Assembly (NCBI RefSeq): GCF_000426585.1
Contig: NZ_KE384544.1
Coordinates: forward strand, 34,606 to 98,605
DNA from: Segatella baroniae DSM 16972 = JCM 13447
GTDB taxonomy: Bacteria; Bacteroidota; Bacteroidia; Bacteroidales; Bacteroidaceae
Reading direction: 5' to 3'
Length of the DNA: 64,000 nucleotides
Both the position numbers and the translations under genes were made by a program. A model generated the notes under the pieces. It saw only the letters and a program-made list of their open reading frames with translations. It was not told where the DNA came from and made no database searches. Below are positions 60,066 through 64,000 of the stretch, in pieces (position 1 is the stretch's first letter; each line of letters begins with the position of its first letter).

Positions 60066-61517
60066 ATGCTAAAACGTTATTTAATGCTTTCTTTCTGCAC
60101 CTTGGCAGCCCTCACGGCGACGGCCAAAGTGCGACTTTCCCATCTCATCGGCGACCACATGGTGCTGCAACAGCAGGCCGAAGCCCGCCTCTGGGGATGG
60201 GCGCGGCCGGGCCAGACCATCAAGGTGACGACGCATTTCTTCGGCAAACCCGCCACGCAATCGGCCAAGGCCGACGCCAAAGGGCAGTGGCTCGTCAGCG
60301 TGAAGACGCCCAAGGCCGGCTACAAGCCCTATTCCATCACCTTCGACGACGGCCGCGACGTCACCACCGTCAGCCATGTGCTCGTGGGCGAGGTGTGGGT
60401 GTGCGCCGGCCAGAGCAACATGGAAATGCCGATGAAGGGCTTCGGCAACTGCCCGACCGAGGGTTACAACCAAGCCGTGGTCGAAGCGCGCGACCACAGG
60501 GCCATCCACTACGTGAAGATACCGGCCACCATGCGCATGACACCGCAGGCCGACGCCGACTGCCGCTGGCTGGAAATCGGGCCGCAGACCGTCGGCGACT
60601 GCTCGGCCGCGGGCTATCACTTCGCGCTGACGCTGAACCGGGCGCTCGACGTGCCCGTGGGACTGGTGCTGGCGAACAAGGGCGGCACGCGCGTGGAGAG
60701 CTGGCTCGACCGCGACTACCTGCAGACACACACGCAGGAGCCGCTCGACTCCATGGCCATCGTCAAGCGATTCGGCTACGACTACCACCGTCCGCTGCTC
60801 TGGGGCAACGGAACCTTCGCCCCCATCCTCAACTACACCGTCAAGGGAATACTCTACTATCAGGGTTGTTCCAACGTGGGCGCCCCCGCGGGGCAGTACA
60901 CCCGCCGGCTCAAAGACCTCGTTGCGCAGTGGCGCCGCGACTTCGGGCTGGGACAGCTTCCGTTCTATTTCGTGCAGATAGCACCCTACTGGTACGACAA
61001 CCGCGACGGCGACTGGGGGCCGAAGCTGCGCGAACAGCAATACGAGGCGTCGCTCGTCATCCCCAACAGCGGCCTGGTCTGCACCGACGACCTGGTCTAT
61101 CCGCACGAGGTCGAGCAGATTCATCCCTCCCAGAAGCGGCAGGTGGGCGAGCGGCTGGCCTTCCAGGCCCTCAACAAGACCTACGGCATGCGGGAGATAT
61201 GGTGCGAAAGTCCCTCCTTCAAGGACATGAAGATACAGGCAGACACGTGCTACGTGCGGCTGAAAGACCTCTACGGAGCCATCAACCGCTTCCATGACAT
61301 CGAGGGATTCGAGGTCGCCGGTGCCGACAAAGTGTACCACAAGGCCAAGGCTTGGCACTATTGGGTGCCGCGTGAAGACTGGCGCAACGAGTCGATCGCC
61401 GTCTGGTCACCCGACGTCCGGCAGCCGCTCTACGTGCGCTACGCCTTCCGCAACTGGAATCCGGGCAACCTGAAGAACGGCGCCCTGCTGCCACTCTTCC
61501 CCTTTGCGACAGAGTAG
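60066..61517 (+). CDS. Sialate O-acetylesterase-like SGNH esterase
   Basis: A 483-residue exported enzyme (signal peptide to about residue 20). The SGNH nucleophile is Ser117 in WVCAGQSNMEMP. VGLVLANKGGTRVESWLDR and GILYYQGCSNVGAPAGQY supply blocks II-III, and the catalytic His is His353 in VEQIHPSQK. A beta-sandwich (about 21-105) precedes the domain, as in other bacterial family members. It removes O-acetyl groups from sialic acids or from other decorated glycans, opening mucin termini to glycosidases. No sialidase gene is present in the window. Confidence 0.9.
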   Translation: MLKRYLMLSFCTLAALTATAKVRLSHLIGDHMVLQQQAEARLWGWARPGQTIKVTTHFFGKPATQSAKADAKGQWLVSVKTPKAGYKPYSITFDDGRDVTTVSHVLVGEVWVCAGQSNMEMPMKGFGNCPTEGYNQAVVEARDHRAIHYVKIPATMRMTPQADADCRWLEIGPQTVGDCSAAGYHFALTLNRALDVPVGLVLANKGGTRVESWLDRDYLQTHTQEPLDSMAIVKRFGYDYHRPLLWGNGTFAPILNYTVKGILYYQGCSNVGAPAGQYTRRLKDLVAQWRRDFGLGQLPFYFVQIAPYWYDNRDGDWGPKLREQQYEASLVIPNSGLVCTDDLVYPHEVEQIHPSQKRQVGERLAFQALNKTYGMREIWCESPSFKDMKIQADTCYVRLKDLYGAINRFHDIEGFEVAGADKVYHKAKAWHYWVPREDWRNESIAVWSPDVRQPLYVRYAFRNWNPGNLKNGALLPLFPFATE

Positions 61518-61526
61518 ACGGGGCAC

Positions 61527-61589
61527 CGGTTGACGGGCGGACGAGTCGCAGCTTGACAAGCACAACTCGTCCGCCCGTCAACCGTTTTT
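61527..61589 (+). terminator. Very long intrinsic terminator with a 20-bp perfect stem
   Basis: CGGTTGACGGGCGGACGAGT pairs base for base with ACTCGTCCGCCCGTCAACCG across an 18-nt loop and is followed by five Ts. The loop itself contains GCTT-gac-AAGC. It lies 9 bp after the esterase stop. Confidence 0.9.
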
Positions 61590-61636
61590 CATTCACCACT
61601 CCTTTCCTTTTCAACAGTCCCTTTTGGGCTGTCAAA

Positions 61637-61816
61637 AGCCATGCTTTCACGCGCCAACCACAGTGCTTTCACATTCCAACCGCCATGCTTTCTGTGGCCG
61701 ACAGCAGTGCCTTTGGCCATCAATCGCCAAACCTTCAGCCGTCAACAGCAGTGCCTTTGGCCATCTATCGCCAAGCGGTTGCATGCACAGCGCAGGCGGT
61801 TGCATGCGCAATACAC
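61637..61816. repeat. 22-bp periodic intergenic array joining two subtypes
   Basis: Cores (ATGCTTT, GTGCTTT, GTGCCTTT) begin at 61641, 61663, 61685, 61707, 61729 (diverged) and 61751, each exactly 22 bases apart. The array then changes into the GCGGTTGCATG form at 61775 and 61796, the type seen at 443-590. This single array therefore links the two subtypes. Confidence 0.85.
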
Positions 61817-61847
61817 CATGAGCATGTCCCATTGATTGATTTTGGGG

Positions 61848-61955
61848 TAAAAAGACCAAGACCTTCGGCCTAGATATCTCTGTAACTGGCCAGGCAGGGT
61901 AGCTCGCTGCGCTCGCAACCCTTCCCTACAAAAAGACCAACCGCTACGCGGTAGC
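61848..61955 (+). repeat. Dispersed intergenic module, copy 2
   Basis: AAAGACCAAGACCTTCGGCC, GGCAGGGTAGCTCGCTGCG, GCTCGCAACCC and finally ACCGCTACGCGGTAGC are in the same order as at 339-451. Confidence 0.75.
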
Positions 61956-62115
61956 GGGCGCAATGCACCATAAGCATGTCCCCATGAACCGATTGGGCAT
62001 AAAGAAATGCCTGTCGCAGGCTACGCAGGAAGTGAAGCCGGAGGCTTCATCACTCGATAACCCCTGGTCAGCTCTGCGAAGCGGAGTGACCAGGGGATAG
62101 AAGACCAAGCGGAAA

Positions 62116-62296
62116 CCGACCCTGGAAGGGTCGCCCAAAGACAGCCGTGATGACCGTGGGCGACCCCTCCAGGGTCGACGGATGGGCGGCGGGCACACCT
62201 CCCCCGGTCATCCTGCGGCATGACCGGGGGTTACGAAGAGGTGAAGCCGCCGGCTTCAACACCCGCAGAAAGGCCTCGGGGAGCAGCGGCCGGGCC
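62116..62296 (-). repeat. Composite palindromic element, copy B (inverted relative to copy A)
   Basis: Reading the minus strand reproduces the order seen at 158-335: GAAGCCGGCGGCTTC, the CCCCCGGTCAT/ATGACCGGGGG hairpin (62201-62230), CGTCGACCCTGGAGGGGTCG and the second GGTCGAC module. Differences are scattered substitutions and small indels. Further palindromic pieces lie between 61970 and 62115. No gene is seen here. Confidence 0.75.
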
Positions 62297-62432
62297 TGCC
62301 ATCCCGCCACCAAGGGGCAGCCGGCGGCAACCATGCCCATTATATTCGCCTTTGTTGCTCGTTCCTTTGCATGCTTCAAAAGCCATTGACAATCCCGACG
62401 GCTCACCCTTCATCCCGACAACAGCCACCACA

Positions 62433-62546
62433 AACGTAAAAAAGACCAAGACCTTCGGCCTAGTTTCTTGTTGTCACGTGCCAGGCAGGGTAGCTCGCTT
62501 CGCTCGCAACCCTGCTCTCTAAAAAGACCAACCGCTACGCGGTAGC
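62433..62546 (+). repeat. Dispersed intergenic module, copy 3
   Basis: CCACCACAAACGTAAAAA-GACC, AAGACCTTCGGCCTAG, GGCAGGGTAGCTCGCTTCG, GCAACCCTGCTCT and ACCGCTACGCGGTAGC repeat the order of copies 1 and 2. The upstream CCACCACAAACGTAAAAA is shared only with copy 1. Confidence 0.75.
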
Positions 62547-62669
62547 CACACAACACCTCATTCAGCCAGCAACCAAAACCTTGCGTGGTCGAACGATTGC
62601 TTCGCGGTAGTCTGCGCGGTACACCATAGCCATCTTCTTATAACTCATTTGGGGTAAATGGCAACTCTT

Positions 62670-62850
62670 TTACATCTACTTTTTTAGCCTTTTACCTTTC
62701 CAAAAGGCTTTTTCATCCCTTTCCTTTTCTTCCTTTTTACCTTTCCAACCGCCTTTTTACCCTTTTACCTTTTTACTTTTTTACTTTTCCAACCGCCTTT
62801 TTACCCTTTTACCTTTTTACTTTTTTACCTTTTTTTACCATTCCCTTGTG
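62670..62850 (+). repeat. Pyrimidine-rich tract with a 44-bp tandem duplication
   Basis: The stretch is almost wholly T and C, interrupted by TTTAC steps. A 44-bp unit starting TTTCCAACCGCC occurs at 62742 and 62786. TTTTTACC and TTTTAC recur throughout. No open frame is plausible. The 44-bp step equals two 22-bp periods of the other arrays. Confidence 0.75.
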
Positions 62851-62867
62851 CTTTTGGAAATTGATAA

Positions 62868-62897
62868 GCCCGCTCTCTCACGATTGAGAAAGCGGGC
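62868..62897 (-). terminator. Hairpin downstream of the minus-strand sigma operon
   Basis: GCCCGCTCTCTCA pairs with TGAGAAAGCGGGC apart from one position, around a 4-nt loop. It lies about 100 bp after the stop of the minus-strand gene ending at 63000. The flanking T-tract on that strand is weak (TTATCAATTTCC). The 62898-62999 interval shows nothing else. Confidence 0.6.
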
Positions 62898-62999
62898 CAT
62901 CTACGTTAGTATGTTATGAAAATTTGAGAGAATAGAAACTTCACAGTTTCGTTTTTGTTTTACTAAACATGATTTATAGAGAAAGCATAGAAATAATCT

Positions 63000-63479
63000 T
63001 TATTTGAGAATGTTGGACTCCGGCATTTCCGCCGCGCCGACACTGGTGTGCTGGACGGAGTCGATGACGGCCGAATCGCCGAACGCCACGTTGGCACCGC
63101 GCTCGTGCGTCTTCGTCATTCCGGCCTCCGGATAGGCGTCGTCGTTGAACGGCACCTGGACGGCGTTGCCCAATGTGAGCAGAATCGCCACGACGGCGGC
63201 GGCCTTGAAGAGCGGCTTCAGGCGCTCGGTCATGGTGATGGTGCGGGCCTTGACGGTGGTCGGGGCGGCGATGGCGTCCATCACCTTCCGGTCGAAAGCG
63301 TCGCCCAGCACATCTTCCTGCACCTCCTCTCGTTGCAGACGGAAGAGTTCCTTGTAGGCCGAAAGCTCTCCGGGGATGTCCTCCTGACTGAAGAAAGCTC
63401 TCAGAATGGCCTCCTCTTCCAGTGAAGTCTCGCAACGCCAATAGCGTTCTATGAGTTGATTGATGTACTTATAGTCCAT
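63000..63479 (-). CDS. Single-span membrane protein, probable anti-sigma partner of the adjacent ECF sigma
   Basis: A 159-residue protein with a cytoplasmic N-terminal helical part (MDYKYINQLIERYWRCETSLEEEAIL; ends MDYKYINQLIERYW and SLEEEAIL) and one membrane span at about 90-108 (FKAAAVVAILLTLGNAVQV). The short periplasmic tail lacks a FecR domain. The YINQLIERYWxCETSLEEE start is common in Bacteroidales proteins encoded directly after ECF sigma genes, often misnamed as pyruvate ferredoxin oxidoreductase. It overlaps the sigma gene by 11 bp. Anti-sigma activity is inferred from position and topology. Confidence 0.72.
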   Translation of the reverse strand: MDYKYINQLIERYWRCETSLEEEAILRAFFSQEDIPGELSAYKELFRLQREEVQEDVLGDAFDRKVMDAIAAPTTVKARTITMTERLKPLFKAAAVVAILLTLGNAVQVPFNDDAYPEAGMTKTHERGANVAFGDSAVIDSVQHTSVGAAEMPESNILK

Positions 63480-63981
63480 AATTGTCCAATTCTTGATACC
63501 TTTGTCTGACCGTCTGGCGCGCCCTGAAGATGTTGACCTTGACCTGTTCTTCGCTGATTTCCAGTATCTGTGCGATTTCCTTGTAGGGTTTCCCCTCGAA
63601 ATCGCGCAGCTGCATGCAGCTTCTTTGCTTTTCGGGCAACCGGTCTATGAGCCTTCTGACGGTGTCCATGCGGTCGTTTCGGCTCGTGGCCTCGTAGGGG
63701 TTGAACGCGTTGTCAGGCTGTTCGCTTCCGGATTCGCCCAGCGTGTCGTTCCGATTGTCGTGCTTCTTGACGCTGTCGAGGGCGGTGTTGCGGCATATCG
63801 TGAGGCAGAAGGCTTCTATCGAGTCTATCTCCGCCCAGCTGTCGCGCTTGTTCCAGACTTTGATCATCGTCTCCTGAACGATGTCCTCCGCCTCCGCACC
63901 GTTCATCGTGATGCGTAAGGCCAGTCGATACAACTGGTTTTTGAGCGGAAGTATGTCGTTTTGAAAACTGATGATCTTCAT
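63469..63981 (-). CDS. ECF-type RNA polymerase sigma factor
   Basis: A 170-residue protein. Region 2 (about 8-75) includes LYRLALRITMNGAEAEDIVQETMIKVW (ends LYRLALRITMN and DIVQETMIKVW). Region 4 (about 112-165) includes LPEKQRSCMQLRDFEGKPYKEIAQIL (ends LPEKQRSCMQLRD and PYKEIAQIL) and VKVNIFRARQTVRQRY. It is the first gene of a two-gene minus-strand operon; its promoter lies beyond the window end. It is unrelated in sequence to the sigma at 58477-59112. Confidence 0.94.
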   Translation of the reverse strand: MKIISFQNDILPLKNQLYRLALRITMNGAEAEDIVQETMIKVWNKRDSWAEIDSIEAFCLTICRNTALDSVKKHDNRNDTLGESGSEQPDNAFNPYEATSRNDRMDTVRRLIDRLPEKQRSCMQLRDFEGKPYKEIAQILEISEEQVKVNIFRARQTVRQRYQELDNYGL

Positions 63982-64000
63982 CCACGTTCTGATTAAATGA

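Noticed and set aside
61844..62546. Insertion sequence or transposon remnant
   Set aside because: No transposase fragment, target duplication or terminal repeats could be found; only small palindromic modules are present.

Overview
The window is a high-GC stretch of a Bacteroidales chromosome, most likely from the Prevotellaceae. The evidence is four TonB-dependent receptors (three of them SusC-like and paired with SusD-like lipoproteins), FecR/ECF regulation, Bacteroidetes-type promoters (TAnnTTTG) and outer-membrane lipoprotein signals. A high-GC Prevotella/Hallella-type genome would fit, but the species cannot be fixed from sequence alone.

Layout. (i) 1-1400 is non-coding and built of palindromic repeat modules. 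(ii) 1407-19724 looks like one peptidoglycan/MurNAc salvage region: SusC/SusD, a secreted Amidase_3-like protein with a golvesin-type domain, a phosphoesterase/beta-propeller fusion, a GT2 protein, an AmpG/MurT-like transporter, NamZ (frameshifted), an HGSNAT-like acyltransferase, MurNAc kinase, MurQ and a COG0523 metallochaperone GTPase, closed by a strong terminator. (iii) 19798-20337 holds a dinD remnant running into a 41-bp tandem array. (iv) 20605-28561 is a four-gene operon: TonB receptor, DUF4876 lipoprotein, DUF6850 beta-barrel and a gingipain-like (C25, caspase-fold) protease with C-terminal repeats. A PIF1-type helicase follows. (v) 31103-36838 carries a GH2 beta-galactosidase and a GH3 enzyme, then a Phd/RelE-type toxin-antitoxin pair. 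(vi) 38334-45574 is a SusC/SusD pair with a thioredoxin-fold lipoprotein lacking its CXXC and a GH109 enzyme. (vii) 45918-61517 is a polysaccharide-utilisation locus under FecR/STN-type control: FecR anti-sigma, STN-SusC, SusD, an endonuclease/phosphatase-fold lipoprotein, GH89, GH3-PA14, a convergent ECF sigma, an esterase and a sialate O-acetylesterase. (viii) 61518-62999 is non-coding repeat DNA. (ix) An ECF sigma and its membrane partner close the window on the minus strand.

Taken together the genes suggest a host-associated bacterium living on mucin-type glycans (beta-Gal, alpha-GlcNAc, alpha-GalNAc and O-acetyl sialic acid activities) and on peptidoglycan fragments.

The most unusual signals are: a C9 tract that puts the first SusC out of frame by one base (possible phase variation); similar +1 shifts in namZ and the dinD remnant; dispersed intergenic arrays with a strict 21-22-bp period; and the TonB/DUF4876/DUF6850/C25-protease operon.
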